Positions 27,325 through 36,930 of a stretch of DNA of 64,000 nucleotides are shown here, one piece after another. The position numbers and the translations under genes were made by a program. The notes beneath the pieces are model-generated. The model was not told where the DNA came from. It did no database searches and saw only the letters and a list, made by a program, of their open reading frames with translations. Numbering within the stretch: position 1 is the first letter of the stretch; every line of letters begins with the position of its first letter. The stretch lies in contig NZ_AGTS01000151.1 of assembly GCF_000238595.1 (NCBI RefSeq), positions 1-64,000 on the forward strand. The letters are read 5' to 3'. Origin of the DNA: Acidovorax sp. NO-1. Its GTDB lineage: Bacteria; Pseudomonadota; Gammaproteobacteria; Burkholderiales; Burkholderiaceae_C.

Positions 27325-28727
27325 GCGCCAAACCTCAGTTGCCGCATCTGCGCCAGCGCGGGGTGGTGTGCGTTGGCCGGCAACAACCGCCCGCCAGCAT
27401 CCGTGATCTGCATGCGCTGCAGCCAGGCATCGAACTCGGGCGCACACCGCAGGCCCAGCACCTCGCGCAGGTACAGGGCATCATGAAACGACGTGCTCTG
27501 GTAGTTGAGCATGATGTCGTCCGCCCCCGGCACGCCCATCATGAAGGTCAGGCCCGCCGTGCCCAGCAGCGTCATCAGCGTGTCCATGTCGTCCGAGTCG
27601 GCCTCGGCGTGGTTGGTGTAGCAAACATCGCAGCCCAGCGGCACACCCAGCAGCTTGCCGCAGAAATGGTCTTCCAGGCCCGCGCGAATGATCTGTTTGC
27701 CGTCGTACAGGTACTCGGGGCCGATAAAGCCGACCACCGTGTTGGTCAGCAACGGCGAGAACGCCCGGGCCACACCGTACGCCCGCGCCTCGCAGGTCTG
27801 CTGGTCTACGCCGTGGTGTGCGTTGGCCGACAGGGCGCTGCCCTGGCCGGTTTCGAAATACATCACGTTGTTGCCCAGGGTTCCACGGCGCAGCGACAGC
27901 GCCGCATCGCGTGCTTCCTGCAGCAGTGCGAGCGAAATGCCAAAGCTCGCGTTGGCCGCTTCGGTACCCGCAATCGACTGGAACACCAGGTCCACCGGCG
28001 CGCCCTGCTCGATCATCTGGAGGGTGTTGGTCACATGCGTGAGCACGCAAGACTGCGTGGGAATGCCCAGCCGCTCGATCACGTCGTTCAGCATGTGAAC
28101 CAGCTCGTTCAGCGCGGTGATGCTGTCCGTCGCCGGGTTCACGCCGATCACCGCATCGCCCGCGCCATACAGCAGCCCGTCGATCATCGAGGCCGCGATG
28201 CCGCGCAGGTCGTCCGTGGGGTGGTTGGGCTGCAGCCGAACGGCCAGGTGGCCGGGCAGGCCAATGGTGTTGCGAAACCGCGTAACCACGCGGGACTTGC
28301 GCGCCACGGCGATCAGGTCCTGGTTGCGCATGAGCTTGCTCACGGCGGCGGCCATCTCGGGCGTGATGCCGGGCGCCACGGCGGCGAGGGTGGCGCTGTC
28401 GGTTTCGTGCGCCAGCAGCCAATTTCGAAAGTCGCCGACAGTGAGGTGCGCAATGGGTGCGAATGCAGCGGCATCGTGCGTGTCGAGGATGAGGCGCGTG
28501 ACCTCGTCGCGTTCATACGGGACCAGCGCCTCGTTCAGGAAGGTCGTGAGTGGCACCTCTGCCAGCGCCATGCGGGCGGCCATACGCTCCACCGCGCTGG
28601 CGGCAGCCAGGCCCGCCAGTGCATCGCCCGATCGCAGCGGCGTCGCCTTGGCCATCAGGTCGCGCAGGTCAGCAAACTGCCAGCGGTGGCCGGCGGCGGC
28701 GTGCTGGTAACGGCTGGAGCAGTCCAT
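27321..28727 (-). CDS. eutB: Ethanolamine ammonia-lyase large subunit EutB
   Basis: 468 residues from ATG 28727, preceded by GAGGAGGA. The TIM-barrel catalytic subunit is recognised by [70 protein letters not shown] and [20 protein letters not shown]. Binds adenosylcobalamin with EutC. Translationally coupled to eutC. No microcompartment shell, reactivase (EutA) or permease gene is present within the window, so this is the compact eutBC arrangement found in many proteobacteria. Confidence 0.95.
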   Translation of the reverse strand: MDCSSRYQHAAAGHRWQFADLRDLMAKATPLRSGDALAGLAAASAVERMAARMALAEVPLTTFLNEALVPYERDEVTRLILDTHDAAAFAPIAHLTVGDFRNWLLAHETDSATLAAVAPGITPEMAAAVSKLMRNQDLIAVARKSRVVTRFRNTIGLPGHLAVRLQPNHPTDDLRGIAASMIDGLLYGAGDAVIGVNPATDSITALNELVHMLNDVIERLGIPTQSCVLTHVTNTLQMIEQGAPVDLVFQSIAGTEAANASFGISLALLQEARDAALSLRRGTLGNNVMYFETGQGSALSANAHHGVDQQTCEARAYGVARAFSPLLTNTVVGFIGPEYLYDGKQIIRAGLEDHFCGKLLGVPLGCDVCYTNHAEADSDDMDTLMTLLGTAGLTFMMGVPGADDIMLNYQSTSFHDALYLREVLGLRCAPEFDAWLQRMQITDAGGRLLPANAHHPALAQMRQLRFGA

Positions 28728-28807
28728 GGATCCTCCTCGCAACTGCCATGGTAGCGGTGGTCCTGCTCTGGGGGGCGGCACACGCCTGCACCTACACTTG
28801 GCCCACC

Positions 28808-29002
28808 ATGATCCGCTGGTTCCTCGTCATCTTCCTGGCCCTGATGCTGATCAGCTGGCTGTCGCCCTTTTTACGGCGCATGGGGTTTGGGCGCCTGCCG
28901 GGAGATCTGCGGTTTCGCTGGCTGGGGCGCGACTGGGATGTGCCGGTGGCGTCCACGCTGCTACTGAGCTTCGTCCTCAGCCTTCTGGTGAAGTGGCTTT
29001 GA
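28808..29002 (+). CDS. DUF2905 small membrane protein
   Basis: 64 residues: a membrane helix (WFLVIFLALMLISWLSPF), the conserved centre GRLPGDLRFRW, and a second helix (VASTLLLSFVLSLLVKWL). This matches the DUF2905 family, conserved small inner-membrane proteins of unknown role. Divergent from eutB. Confidence 0.8.
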   Translation: MIRWFLVIFLALMLISWLSPFLRRMGFGRLPGDLRFRWLGRDWDVPVASTLLLSFVLSLLVKWL

Positions 29003-29034
29003 ACCCCGCCCGCAGCATGGTACCTGCCCGCCTG

Positions 29035-30414
29035 TTATTCCTCTGAATTTTGCAGGGCGCTCAGAAAGGTCTTGCGCCACCAGTGCACGTCGTGCTGGCG
29101 GATACGCGCCATGAGTTTCTGGTGACGCGCCTGCCGCTCCACCAGCGGCATTTGCAGCGCCAGCTGGATGGTGTCGGCCATGCCCTGCGTATCGTAGGGG
29201 TTGACCAGCAGCGCTTCCTTGAGCTGCTCGGCCGCACCCGCAAAGCGCGACAGCACCAGCACGCCGGGGTCGTCCGCGTCCTGTGCCACCACGTATTCCT
29301 TGGCCACCAGGTTCATGCCGTCGCGCAGCGGCGTCACCAGCCCCACCGATGCCGCGCGGCACAGGCCGGGCACGCGTTTGCGCGCGACCATGCGGTGGAT
29401 GTAGCGCACGGGCATCCAGTCGAGCTCGCCATAGTCTCCGTTGACAGATCCGCACAGCCCTTCAAGCTCCTGGCGCAGGTCGGCATACGCGTGCACGTCG
29501 TCCCGTGTGGGCGAGGCGATCATGATGAGTGTGGCGCTGTTGCGGTTCTCGGGGTAGCGGTCCAGCAGCTCGCGAAACGCGCGCACGCGGTGCGGGATGC
29601 CCTTGGAGTAGTCGAGCCGGTCGATGCCGAGCAGGAGGCGCCGCCGCGAGTATTCGCCGCGCATCTTCTCGAAGGTTTCCACCGCGTCGGGCGCGGCGGT
29701 CAGGCGCATGAACTCATCCACATCGATGCCGATGGGAAAGGCCTGCACCGCCACCGTGGCGCCAAACGCACGCACTCGCTTGTCGTCCACCTCCTCGGCG
29801 CTGCCCTCGTTGCGCACATAGCGCTTGAAGTGCGCCACATCGGCCTCGCTCTGCAGGCCCACCAGGTCGTAGGCAAACAATGAGCGCATCAGCCACTCGT
29901 GTTGCGGGATGGCCGCCATGATGAGCGGCGGCGGCATGGGGATGTGCAGAAAGAACCCGATGCGCTGTTTGCAGCCCATGGCGCGCAGCTCGGCGGCCAG
30001 CGGGATCAGGTGGTAGTCGTGCACCCAGATCACATCGTCGTCGCGCAGCAGCGGCAGCAGCTTGCGCGCAAACATCTTGTTGACGCGCCGGTAGCCTGCG
30101 ATATAGCTGGCGTTGAAGTCTGCGAGATCGAGGCGGTAGTGGAACACCGGCCACAGCACGCTGTTGCTGTAGCCGTGGTAGTAGCTGTCATGGTCATCAC
30201 GGCAAAGGTCCACGGTGGCCAGGGTGACGGCACCGGCGTGGCGGGTGTGCAACTCGCCCTCACCCGGGGTACCGTCTTCCACCACGGTGCCGCTCCATCC
30301 AAACCACAGGCCCCCCGTCTGGTTCAGGGCTTCGCCCAGTGCCACCGCAAGGCCGCCAGCGGCCGGTTTGCGGGGGTCTGCGACACGGTTGGAAATCACG
30401 ACAAGTCTGCTCAT
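29035..30414 (-). CDS. otsA: Trehalose-6-phosphate synthase
   Basis: 459 residues, GT20 family. Features: N-loop [53 protein letters not shown] and the nucleotide-binding [11 protein letters not shown]. Joins UDP-glucose (or another NDP-glucose) with glucose-6-phosphate to give trehalose-6-phosphate in the cytoplasm. Third in the otsB-GH15-otsA operon, 59 nt after the GH15 gene. Trehalose production protects against osmotic and desiccation stress. Confidence 0.95.
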   Translation of the reverse strand: MSRLVVISNRVADPRKPAAGGLAVALGEALNQTGGLWFGWSGTVVEDGTPGEGELHTRHAGAVTLATVDLCRDDHDSYYHGYSNSVLWPVFHYRLDLADFNASYIAGYRRVNKMFARKLLPLLRDDDVIWVHDYHLIPLAAELRAMGCKQRIGFFLHIPMPPPLIMAAIPQHEWLMRSLFAYDLVGLQSEADVAHFKRYVRNEGSAEEVDDKRVRAFGATVAVQAFPIGIDVDEFMRLTAAPDAVETFEKMRGEYSRRRLLLGIDRLDYSKGIPHRVRAFRELLDRYPENRNSATLIMIASPTRDDVHAYADLRQELEGLCGSVNGDYGELDWMPVRYIHRMVARKRVPGLCRAASVGLVTPLRDGMNLVAKEYVVAQDADDPGVLVLSRFAGAAEQLKEALLVNPYDTQGMADTIQLALQMPLVERQARHQKLMARIRQHDVHWWRKTFLSALQNSEE

Positions 30415-30473
30415 CCTTCAATCATCCTTGTAACAAGCCGTGGCGCGGTGTCGGACGCCGCCGCAAACCACGC

Positions 30474-32279
30474 TCAAATCACGCTGTCCCACGGCGCCGA
30501 CAGGCGCACGGCGGCATTGATCACGCCCACCATCGAGTACGTTTGCGGGAAGTTGCCCCACATCTCGCGGGTTTCGGGGTGCGTGTCTTCCGACAGCAGG
30601 CCGAGCGGGTTGCGCGCGGCGAGCATGGTCTCGAAGATGGCCCGTGCCTCGGCCTTGCGGCCAATGCGCGCCAGCGCGTCGATGCGCCAGAAGGTGCAGA
30701 TGTTGAAGGCCGTCTCGGGTTTGCCGAAGTCGTCAGCCGCCTCGTAGCGGCGCATGTAGGGGCCGTCGCACAGGCTTTTTTCCATGGCCTCCACCGTGCT
30801 CACAAAGCGCGGGTCTTTCGGGTCGATGAGGCCCACTTCTGCCATCAGCAGCACGCTGGCATCGAGCTCATGGCCACCAAAACTCTCGGCAAAGGCCTGG
30901 CGCGCTTCGCTCCATGATTTTTCGAGGATTTCGGCACGCATGCGGTCCGCATGCTGCTGCCAGTGGCTGGCGCGGTCGGCCAGCTGCAGCGTGGCGGCGA
31001 TCTTGGCCAAACGGTCACAGGCCGCCCAGCTCATCAGGGCCGACGAGGTGTGCACCCGGGCGCGCGTGCGGAGCTCCCACATGCCCGCGTCGGGCTGGCC
31101 ATACACGCGCACCGCGTTCTCGCCCACCTGCTCCAGCCGGGTGAATTCGGCCAGGCCTGCGCGGTGCAGCAGGCGGTGGTCGTGGAAGGCCTGGGCGGCG
31201 CCCAGCACGATGTTGCCGTACACGTCGTGCTGAAAATGCTCGGCCGCCTGGTTGCCCACCCGCACCGGGCCCATGCCCCGGTAGCCCGCCAGCTGCGGCA
31301 CCAAACTCTCGGGCAGGTCTTTCTCCAGCCCGATGCCATACAGCGGCTGGATGTGGCCGTCGCCGCCTTCGACCACCACGTTGCTCAGCCAGCGCAGGTA
31401 GTCCTCCATGGTGCCCACCTCGGAGATGCTGTTGAGCGCGCGCACGACAAAAAACGCATCGCGCAGCCAGCAGTAGCGGTAGTCCCAGTTCCGCCCACTG
31501 TGGGCCGACTCGGGGATGCTGGTGGTCATGGCGGCCACGATGGCGCCGGTGTCTTCGTACAGCGAAAGCTTGAGCGTGATGGCCGCGCGGATCACGGCCT
31601 CCTGCCACTCCAGCGGAATGGCCAGGGCGCGGCTCCAGCTGCGCCAGTAGGCCGTGGTCTCCTGCTCGAAAAGGCGGGCGGTGTCGGCAATGCCGTCCAC
31701 CAGCGTTTCGTCAGCGCCCAGCAGAAAGTTGTGTTCGGTTGTGAGCACAAACGCCTGGCCCGACAGCACGTGCGAGACCGGCGCGTCGGTGGACAGGCGC
31801 AGCGTCATGCTCTCGCCCTCGTAGCGGATGTGGTTGCTGCCGCGCGTGATCTCGGGTGGCGTCTGCCCCCAGTCGTAGCGCACCTTGAGCGCCACCCGGA
31901 TGCGCGGCGCGCCCTGGATGGGGCGCACGCGGCGCACCAGCGTCATGGGCCGAAAGTAGCGCGAGCGGCTGTAAAAGCGCGGCGCGAAGTCGGTGATCTC
32001 CACCCCATGCCCAGCCTTGTCAAACAGCTGCGTGCGCAGGATGGCGGTGTTGGGCTCGTACCACTGGTGGGCCGAGGCCAGGTCTTCGAGTTCGATGGCG
32101 AAGTGGCTGCCTTCTTCGCCAGGCTGCAGCAGGGCGTTGAACACCGGGTCGCCGTCAAAACGGGGCAGGCAGCACCACACCATGCGGGCGTGGTCGTCAA
32201 TCAGTGCACTGATGGCGCAGTTGCCGATCATCCCGAGGTTGAGCGAGCCCGCTTGGGGGTCGTGGGCGGCGGTATTCAT
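30474..32279 (-). CDS. GH15-family glucoamylase/trehalase-like glycoside hydrolase
   Basis: 601 residues from ATG 32279. An N-terminal beta-sandwich (LNLGMIGNCAISALIDDHAR.. MVWCCLPRFDGDPVF) precedes an alpha/alpha-barrel with GRNWDYRYCWLRDAFF and catalytic-type acids in this and later segments. GH15 includes glucoamylases and trehalases. Here it is wedged between otsB and otsA, overlapping otsB by 4 nt, so it probably acts on trehalose or a related glucan, but the sugar is not shown by the sequence. Confidence 0.88.
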   Translation of the reverse strand: MNTAAHDPQAGSLNLGMIGNCAISALIDDHARMVWCCLPRFDGDPVFNALLQPGEEGSHFAIELEDLASAHQWYEPNTAILRTQLFDKAGHGVEITDFAPRFYSRSRYFRPMTLVRRVRPIQGAPRIRVALKVRYDWGQTPPEITRGSNHIRYEGESMTLRLSTDAPVSHVLSGQAFVLTTEHNFLLGADETLVDGIADTARLFEQETTAYWRSWSRALAIPLEWQEAVIRAAITLKLSLYEDTGAIVAAMTTSIPESAHSGRNWDYRYCWLRDAFFVVRALNSISEVGTMEDYLRWLSNVVVEGGDGHIQPLYGIGLEKDLPESLVPQLAGYRGMGPVRVGNQAAEHFQHDVYGNIVLGAAQAFHDHRLLHRAGLAEFTRLEQVGENAVRVYGQPDAGMWELRTRARVHTSSALMSWAACDRLAKIAATLQLADRASHWQQHADRMRAEILEKSWSEARQAFAESFGGHELDASVLLMAEVGLIDPKDPRFVSTVEAMEKSLCDGPYMRRYEAADDFGKPETAFNICTFWRIDALARIGRKAEARAIFETMLAARNPLGLLSEDTHPETREMWGNFPQTYSMVGVINAAVRLSAPWDSVI

Positions 32280-33028
32280 CGGTTTCGCTCCGGTTGCGGT
32301 GGGTTCCAGTGGGTGCGCGCGGCCGAGAGCCAGCCCCGCAATGCGGCGGGCGTCATGCAACGGTGTTGCGCCATGGTCGGGCCCTCGCCCACCTTGATGC
32401 CCCAGCCGCCCAGCGCCTGCACGGCGGCAAAGCCCGCCTCGTCGGTGACGTCGTCGCCCACGAACACCGGAATTCGCCCTGCGAACGGCGTCTGGGTCAT
32501 GAAATCGGTGATGGCCCGGCCTTTGTGCACGCCGCGTGGCTTCACCTCGAACACGCACTTGCCGCGCAAAAGCTCTACGCCTTCCACGTGCTGCATGGCA
32601 CTGGTCAGCGCATCGTGGCACAGGGCCTCCAGATGGTGGGCCTGGCGGTAGTGCAGGGCCACGCTCACCCGCTTGTGCTCTACCAGCAACCCCGGGTGGC
32701 GTGCGGCGAGGGCGTGGGCGGCCTGCAGAACGGGCGCCAGGTCGGGCGGTGAAATCGCAGGCCGCGAGATGTCGTCAAGGCGGTATTGCGCGCCGTGCTC
32801 ACTGGCCAGCGGCAAGCGCAGAGGCGCCAGAAATCCGTCAATATCGGCCTCGGGCCGGCCCGTCACGATGGCCAGCGCGCCGCCCAGGTGGGCATGCAAC
32901 GATGACAGTGTGGGAACCAGCCCCGAGGCGACGCGCACCGCCTCAGGGCGGGGCGCCAGCTCGGTGAGCGTGCCGTCGAAATCCAGGAAAAGCGCATGCG
33001 CCGTTGTCAATTGTGGGAGCAGCTGCAT
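32276..33028 (-). CDS. otsB: Trehalose-6-phosphate phosphatase
   Basis: 250 residues from ATG 33028. HAD-superfamily motif I FLDFDGTLTELAP (nucleophile and acid/base aspartates), motif II IVTGRP, a lysine in EVKPRGVHKGRAI, and motif IV VFVGDDVTDEAGF. Dephosphorylates the OtsA product to trehalose. First gene of the operon; the stop overlaps the GH15 start (ATGA). Divergent from trxC with a 196-nt gap that must hold both promoters; I could not single out convincing boxes there. Confidence 0.95.
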   Translation of the reverse strand: MQLLPQLTTAHALFLDFDGTLTELAPRPEAVRVASGLVPTLSSLHAHLGGALAIVTGRPEADIDGFLAPLRLPLASEHGAQYRLDDISRPAISPPDLAPVLQAAHALAARHPGLLVEHKRVSVALHYRQAHHLEALCHDALTSAMQHVEGVELLRGKCVFEVKPRGVHKGRAITDFMTQTPFAGRIPVFVGDDVTDEAGFAAVQALGGWGIKVGEGPTMAQHRCMTPAALRGWLSAARTHWNPPQPERNR

Positions 33029-33224
33029 GGGCCAAACCTTAGCAGACACGGCGAAACTGACTGCGGGGCAAGGGTGTTTCCTCGCGGTGGATGGCGTGCT
33101 GGCTGGGGGAAGGCACCGGCCCACCAGGGTTCATTGCGGGGTGCGTCACGCCTTGAAATTCAGGGAGCGCGGTGCCATCTGCAAACCACCGGGTGCCTGT
33201 CACCCCCGTTTCTGATTACCGCCC

Positions 33225-33662
33225 ATGACCGAAGCACTGCACATTGTCTGCCCCCATTGCCACACCACCAATCGCGTGCAGAGTGCCGACTTGGGCAGCG
33301 CGCCTGATTGCGGCAAGTGCCACCAGCACCTCTTTGCTGGCGCGCCGCTGGAGCTTGATGCCACCAGCTTTGACAAACACGTGGCGCGCAGTCACATCCC
33401 GGTGCTGGTGGACTTCTGGGCTCCGTGGTGCGGACCCTGCCGCCAGATGGCGCCTGCGTTTGCGCAGGCGGCCCGCGAGCTGGAGCCCCGTGTGCGCCTG
33501 GCCAAGCTCAATACCGAAGACCAGCAGGCCATCGCGGCGCGCTATGCCATCAGCAGTATTCCGACCATGATCCTGTTCCAGCAGGGACGCGAGGTGGCGC
33601 GCATTTCCGGCGCGCTGGGGGCTGCAGACATCGTGCGCTGGGTGCGTACCACCGCAGGTTGA
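33225..33662 (+). CDS. trxC: Thioredoxin 2 (zinc-ribbon thioredoxin)
   Basis: 145 residues. An N-terminal zinc ribbon uses Cys9/Cys12 (CPHC) and Cys29/Cys32 (CGKC); the thioredoxin domain has the redox site WCGPC at ~68-72 and the cis-Pro in SSIPTMILF. TrxC reduces disulfides in the cytoplasm and is an oxidative-stress thioredoxin in E. coli (OxyR-dependent there). It is convergent with the bufferin operon, 10 nt from the end of its last gene. Confidence 0.96.
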   Translation: MTEALHIVCPHCHTTNRVQSADLGSAPDCGKCHQHLFAGAPLELDATSFDKHVARSHIPVLVDFWAPWCGPCRQMAPAFAQAARELEPRVRLAKLNTEDQQAIAARYAISSIPTMILFQQGREVARISGALGAADIVRWVRTTAG

Positions 33663-33672
33663 TGCGCAGCGG

Positions 33673-34146
33673 TCAGCGGATTCCCAGCACGCGGTCCGCC
33701 GACACGCTGCCTGCGCCGCGCCCCACCAGGTACAGCATCAGCCCTGCCCATGACAGATGGGTGGCCCACGCATCGGGGTAGACAAACACCTGGATGATCA
33801 GTGTCATGCCCAGCAAGGCCAGGGCAGACAGGCGGGTGAACAGGCCCAGCACCAGCAGCACCGGAAACACATGCTCGGCCACGGTGGCCATCTGCGCCGC
33901 CAGATCGGGCGGCAGCAGGGGCAGCCTGTATTCCTCGCGGAACAGCATGTAGGCGCTGTCGGAGATGGTGAACCAGCCATCGACCTTGGTGCGGGCCGAC
34001 ATCCAGAAGATGCCTGCGATGGCCACCCGGTTGACCAGCGCCAGCAGGCTGTGCGGGGTAAGCCATGTGGCGGTGTCGGCCAGGCGCGCGCCCAGCCCGC
34101 GAGGGCCCTTGGGAGGTACAGCGGGCACGTGTGTGCGGGTGGTCAT
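33673..34146 (-). CDS. DoxX-family membrane protein, last gene of the bufferin operon
   Basis: 157 residues with four membrane helices ([66 protein letters not shown]). DoxX-like proteins are quinone- or thiol-linked membrane subunits of unclear role. A DoxX gene is a common fourth member of bufferin operons, which matches its position 10 nt after the DUF2063 gene. Confidence 0.85.
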   Translation of the reverse strand: MTTRTHVPAVPPKGPRGLGARLADTATWLTPHSLLALVNRVAIAGIFWMSARTKVDGWFTISDSAYMLFREEYRLPLLPPDLAAQMATVAEHVFPVLLVLGLFTRLSALALLGMTLIIQVFVYPDAWATHLSWAGLMLYLVGRGAGSVSADRVLGIR

Positions 34147-34156
34147 GAAGGGCTCC

Positions 34157-34930
34157 TCAGCATGGTCGTGAATCGGTGGGTATCAATGCGCCTGCGTCCA
34201 GCAAGGTGTTGATCAGCGCCGCAAAGTCTGTGGTGGGTTCGACACCCAGCGCCGAAGTGGCGGCGGCCTCCAGCGCGTGACCCTGGGCGCAGGCGTCCAG
34301 AAAAGCCACTCCAGCGCGCGACAGGGGGTGCCACACCACTTCTGCATGGGGCCGGGTGAGCAAGGCGCCATCGCCAGTCCACTCCAGCGGCTCTTTGGGT
34401 GTCAGGCCGTCACGGTGGCTTTGCCACAGGGTGTACGCAGGATGTTCGTCGCTCCAGGCCCAGCGCGTGGCGGGGTGGGGGCGCAGTCGCATCAGGGGCA
34501 ATGTGTCGGGCGTCTGCTGTGCCAGCCAGTCGCGGCCAAGTGTGGGGGTATGGGCGGTAGCGTCTGCCGCCAGATGGCATTCGGTCCAGCAGCGGTCCAG
34601 GCGCGCCACGGCACTCAGGTAGGGCAGCTCGGCCGCCGGTGCAAACCCGGTCAGAAAGTCGGCAAACCCCGCGCCGTAGTCCACCAGCAGGCCGTCAAGT
34701 GGCGGCCGGGCGCGGGCAAACACCCCCGCAGCGGCGCGGAGCCACTCTTCGCCCACCAGCTGGCACACCGTGGGGTAGTTGGCCTGCAGCGCATCGATGC
34801 AGCCTTTGAGCGCGGTGTTGCGGTACACGGCAAAGCCCGGTTGGCATTCCAGCGCAGACAGCCACGGTGCTTGCGCAGCATGGCCGAGCAACGCGGCAGA
34901 GAAGCCGTCCTGGAAGGCGCTCAGCTGCAT
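34157..34930 (-). CDS. DUF2063 protein (BufC-like partner of the DUF692 oxidase)
   Basis: 257 residues from ATG 34930. The N-terminal DUF2063 domain is seen in [56 protein letters not shown] and [13 protein letters not shown]; a second, less conserved domain follows. DUF2063 proteins bind the precursor peptide and pair with DUF692 (MNIO) enzymes in RiPP maturation. Overlaps the DUF692 gene by 10 nt. Confidence 0.88.
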   Translation of the reverse strand: MQLSAFQDGFSAALLGHAAQAPWLSALECQPGFAVYRNTALKGCIDALQANYPTVCQLVGEEWLRAAAGVFARARPPLDGLLVDYGAGFADFLTGFAPAAELPYLSAVARLDRCWTECHLAADATAHTPTLGRDWLAQQTPDTLPLMRLRPHPATRWAWSDEHPAYTLWQSHRDGLTPKEPLEWTGDGALLTRPHAEVVWHPLSRAGVAFLDACAQGHALEAAATSALGVEPTTDFAALINTLLDAGALIPTDSRPC

Positions 34931-35772
34931 GGGGCCTCCTCGGGCTGCGTCGCTGTGAGCGCGCTGTGGGCCTGGTCGCGCTCTGCCAGTAGTTCGCAGA
35001 AGGCGGGCAGCTGGTCGTCCCGCTCGACGAGGGTGGGCACGGGGCCGGTGCGTGCAATCACCTGTGCGTACAGCGCCCATACCCCGGGGGCGATGGGCAC
35101 ATCGTGGCTGTCGATCAGCAGGGCATGGCCATGCACCGGGTCGGCATGGTGGCCTGCCAGGTGGATTTCGGCCACGGCGTGCAGGGGGAACGCATGGAGG
35201 TAGGCGTGCGCGTCAAAGCCCAGGTTGTTGGCGCTGACGTACACGTTGTTCACGTCCAGCAGCAGGGCACAACCGGTGCGCTGCACCAGTTCGGCCAGAA
35301 AGTCGGTTTCGGCCCAGTCGTGGCCATCGATGTGCAGGTAGTGCGTGGGGTTCTCGATGGCGATGGGGCGTTGCAGCACGTCCTGTGTGCGGGCGATGTT
35401 GTCTGCGATGCGTTGCAAGGCAGCCTGCGTGCGCGGAAACGGCAGCAGGTCGGGCAGGTACTGCCCGCGCCAGCTGGACCAGGCCAGGTGTTCTGAAATG
35501 ATGACGGGCTCCACCCGCCTTGCAAGGGCGGCCAGCCGCGTCAGGTGAGCCTCATCGGGCGGCGCATCGGCTGCGAGCGACAACGACACGCCGTGCAGTG
35601 CCACGGAGTGGCGCGCGCGGATGGCCTCCAGCCAAGCCACGCGGGGGCCGCCATCGGCCAGGTAGTTTTCGGGGTGCACCTCCCACCACAGGCCCGGGGC
35701 GGTGCAGTGCAGCGCCTCGGCATAGTGCTGGGGCTTGAGGCCCAGGCCGGCGGTGAGAGAGCACTGGGCCAT
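34921..35772 (-). CDS. DUF692 multinuclear non-heme iron oxidase (BufB-like)
   Basis: 283 residues, TIM-barrel MNIO family (MbnB relatives). Metal-ligand segments are visible: ISEHLAWS, AIENPTHYL, LLLDVNNVYVSANN, EIHLAGHH, LLIDSHDVPI and LVERDDQLPAF. Such enzymes oxidise peptide cysteines; for bufferins the product reported is a thiooxazole-type heterocycle that chelates copper. Starts three nt after the DUF2282 precursor gene and overlaps the DUF2063 gene, as expected for precursor, enzyme and partner. Confidence 0.93.
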   Translation of the reverse strand: MAQCSLTAGLGLKPQHYAEALHCTAPGLWWEVHPENYLADGGPRVAWLEAIRARHSVALHGVSLSLAADAPPDEAHLTRLAALARRVEPVIISEHLAWSSWRGQYLPDLLPFPRTQAALQRIADNIARTQDVLQRPIAIENPTHYLHIDGHDWAETDFLAELVQRTGCALLLDVNNVYVSANNLGFDAHAYLHAFPLHAVAEIHLAGHHADPVHGHALLIDSHDVPIAPGVWALYAQVIARTGPVPTLVERDDQLPAFCELLAERDQAHSALTATQPEEAPCS

Positions 35773-35775
35773 GGA

Positions 35776-36069
35776 TCAGGCCTTGGCGGGTGTCAGCGAG
35801 CCCATGCCCTTGGGGGTCTTGATAGTGGCGCAAGTGCCTGCGGGCACATACTTCCAGGCGTTGCCCTGGTAGTCCATCTTGGAGGTGCCTGCGCAGGTGG
35901 TGCCGGGGCCTGCGGCGCAGTCGTTCTTGCCCGCCATCGAGACGCCGTAGCACTTCTCCATGGCGGGCTTGGCGCCGTCCATGGGGGCCGCGTTGGTTTG
36001 GGCCATGGCGGCGCCAGAGGTCAGGGCTGCGAGGGCCAAGGCGCCGAGGCTGAGGGTGCGAGTGGACAT
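35776..36069 (-). CDS. DUF2282 bufferin-type precursor peptide (BufA1-like)
   Basis: 97 residues. Sec signal peptide at 1-23 ([17 protein letters not shown]), then a core with four cysteines at 40, 51, 59 and 80 in the contexts EKCYGV, GKNDCAA, TTCAGTS and AGTCATIK. This four-Cys layout and the WKYVP box are the DUF2282/bufferin-1 signature. The modified peptide is exported and sequesters copper. GGAG stands nine nt upstream of the start. Driven by an ECF-type promoter at 36156-36184. Confidence 0.92.
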   Translation of the reverse strand: MSTRTLSLGALALAALTSGAAMAQTNAAPMDGAKPAMEKCYGVSMAGKNDCAAGPGTTCAGTSKMDYQGNAWKYVPAGTCATIKTPKGMGSLTPAKA

Positions 36070-36155
36070 GGTACGTTTCTCCGAGGGTTGGACAAGGGTT
36101 GAATCCGACCGGGGTGCTGCGCAGTGGCCGCGTTGAAATACCCGATCTGCGTTGT

Positions 36156-36184
36156 AATTCGGGCTGCGCAGCAGGCGGGTTACA
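36156..36184 (-). promoter_or_regulatory. ECF (SigF-type) promoter of the bufferin operon
   Basis: On the minus strand, TGTAACCC (36184-36177), 14 nt, then CCGAATT (36162-36156). This equals GTAACC-N16-CGAA, the form I recall for sigma-F promoters in Caulobacter. The -10 box lies ~90 nt from the precursor ATG. An identical arrangement faces the sigma gene. Confidence 0.8.
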
Positions 36185-36239
36185 GCACTGCGCAAAAAAA
36201 ATGCGTGGCGACATGCCGCCAAAGTTTTTTTGCATGGCC

Positions 36240-36268
36240 TGTAACCCATCGGTCCCGGCATCCGAATT
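36240..36268 (+). promoter_or_regulatory. ECF (SigF-type) promoter of the sigma/anti-sigma operon
   Basis: TGTAACCC (36240-36247), 14 nt, then CCGAATT (36262-36268), about 18 nt before the sigma factor ATG. Same boxes and same spacing as the minus-strand copy, so the sigma factor probably activates its own operon. The leader is short; AGGGAG serves as the ribosome site. Confidence 0.8.
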
Positions 36269-36285
36269 GCCTTCAGGGAGACACC

Positions 36286-36930
36286 ATGGAGAGTGTGGAA
36301 GAGCGCCTGCGAGGCTTGTTGCTGCAGGGGCTGGATACCGACGCAGCCGCCTACCAGCGCTTTTTGAAAGAGCTGAGTGCCCACCTGCGCGCCTTCTTGC
36401 GCCGCCGCCTTGCGCAGCGGCCCGATGAAGTGGAAGACCTGGTGCAGGAAACGCTGCTGGCGGTGCACAACCAGCGCCACACCTACCGGCCCGACATGCC
36501 GGTGACGGCCTGGGCGCATGCCATTGCGCGCTACAAGCTCATCGACTGGCTGCGCTCGCACGCAGTGAAAGAAGGGCGCAACGACCCGCTGGACGATGCC
36601 GACGAGTTGTTTGCCAGCAGCGACAGCGAGGCCGCCGAAGCCCGGCGGGACCTGGGGCAACTGTTGCGCACGCTGCCCGACAAGCAGCGCCTGCCGATTG
36701 AGTATGTGAAGCTGGAAGGTTTGTCGGTGGTTGAGACGGCGCGCCTCACGGGGCTGTCGGAGTCAGCCGTCAAAGTCGGCGTGCACCGGGGGCTGAAGGC
36801 CTTGGCCGGCAGGATCAGAGACATGACTTACGCAAAACAGGGTTCAAGCAAATCGACGGGTGCATCCAAAGGCTCGTCGTTGCAGCCTGAATTGCGCAAG
36901 TCCCAGGAGGAATGGCATGAAAACCGATGA
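36286..36930 (+). CDS. ECF RNA polymerase sigma factor (SigF-like, paired with NrsF)
   Basis: 214 residues from ATG 36286. Region 2 is in [20 protein letters not shown] and [16 protein letters not shown]; region 4 in [18 protein letters not shown].. and [20 protein letters not shown]. The short region-2/region-4 layout is ECF type. A Ser/Lys-rich tail of ~35 residues follows region 4. Its 3' end overlaps the anti-sigma gene by 14 nt. By analogy with Caulobacter SigF-NrsF it should respond to metals or oxidants. Confidence 0.9.
   Translation: MESVEERLRGLLLQGLDTDAAAYQRFLKELSAHLRAFLRRRLAQRPDEVEDLVQETLLAVHNQRHTYRPDMPVTAWAHAIARYKLIDWLRSHAVKEGRNDPLDDADELFASSDSEAAEARRDLGQLLRTLPDKQRLPIEYVKLEGLSVVETARLTGLSESAVKVGVHRGLKALAGRIRDMTYAKQGSSKSTGASKGSSLQPELRKSQEEWHENR

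Noticed and set aside
26543-28727. Ethanolamine utilisation microcompartment
   Set aside because: Only eutB and eutC are present; no shell proteins, EutA or signature enzymes are in the flanking sequence.
34921-35772. Methanobactin cluster (DUF692 as MbnB)
   Set aside because: There is no MbnA-like peptide or MbnC; the adjacent precursor is a four-Cys DUF2282 protein with a Sec signal, and DUF2063 plus DoxX follow, which fits bufferin instead.
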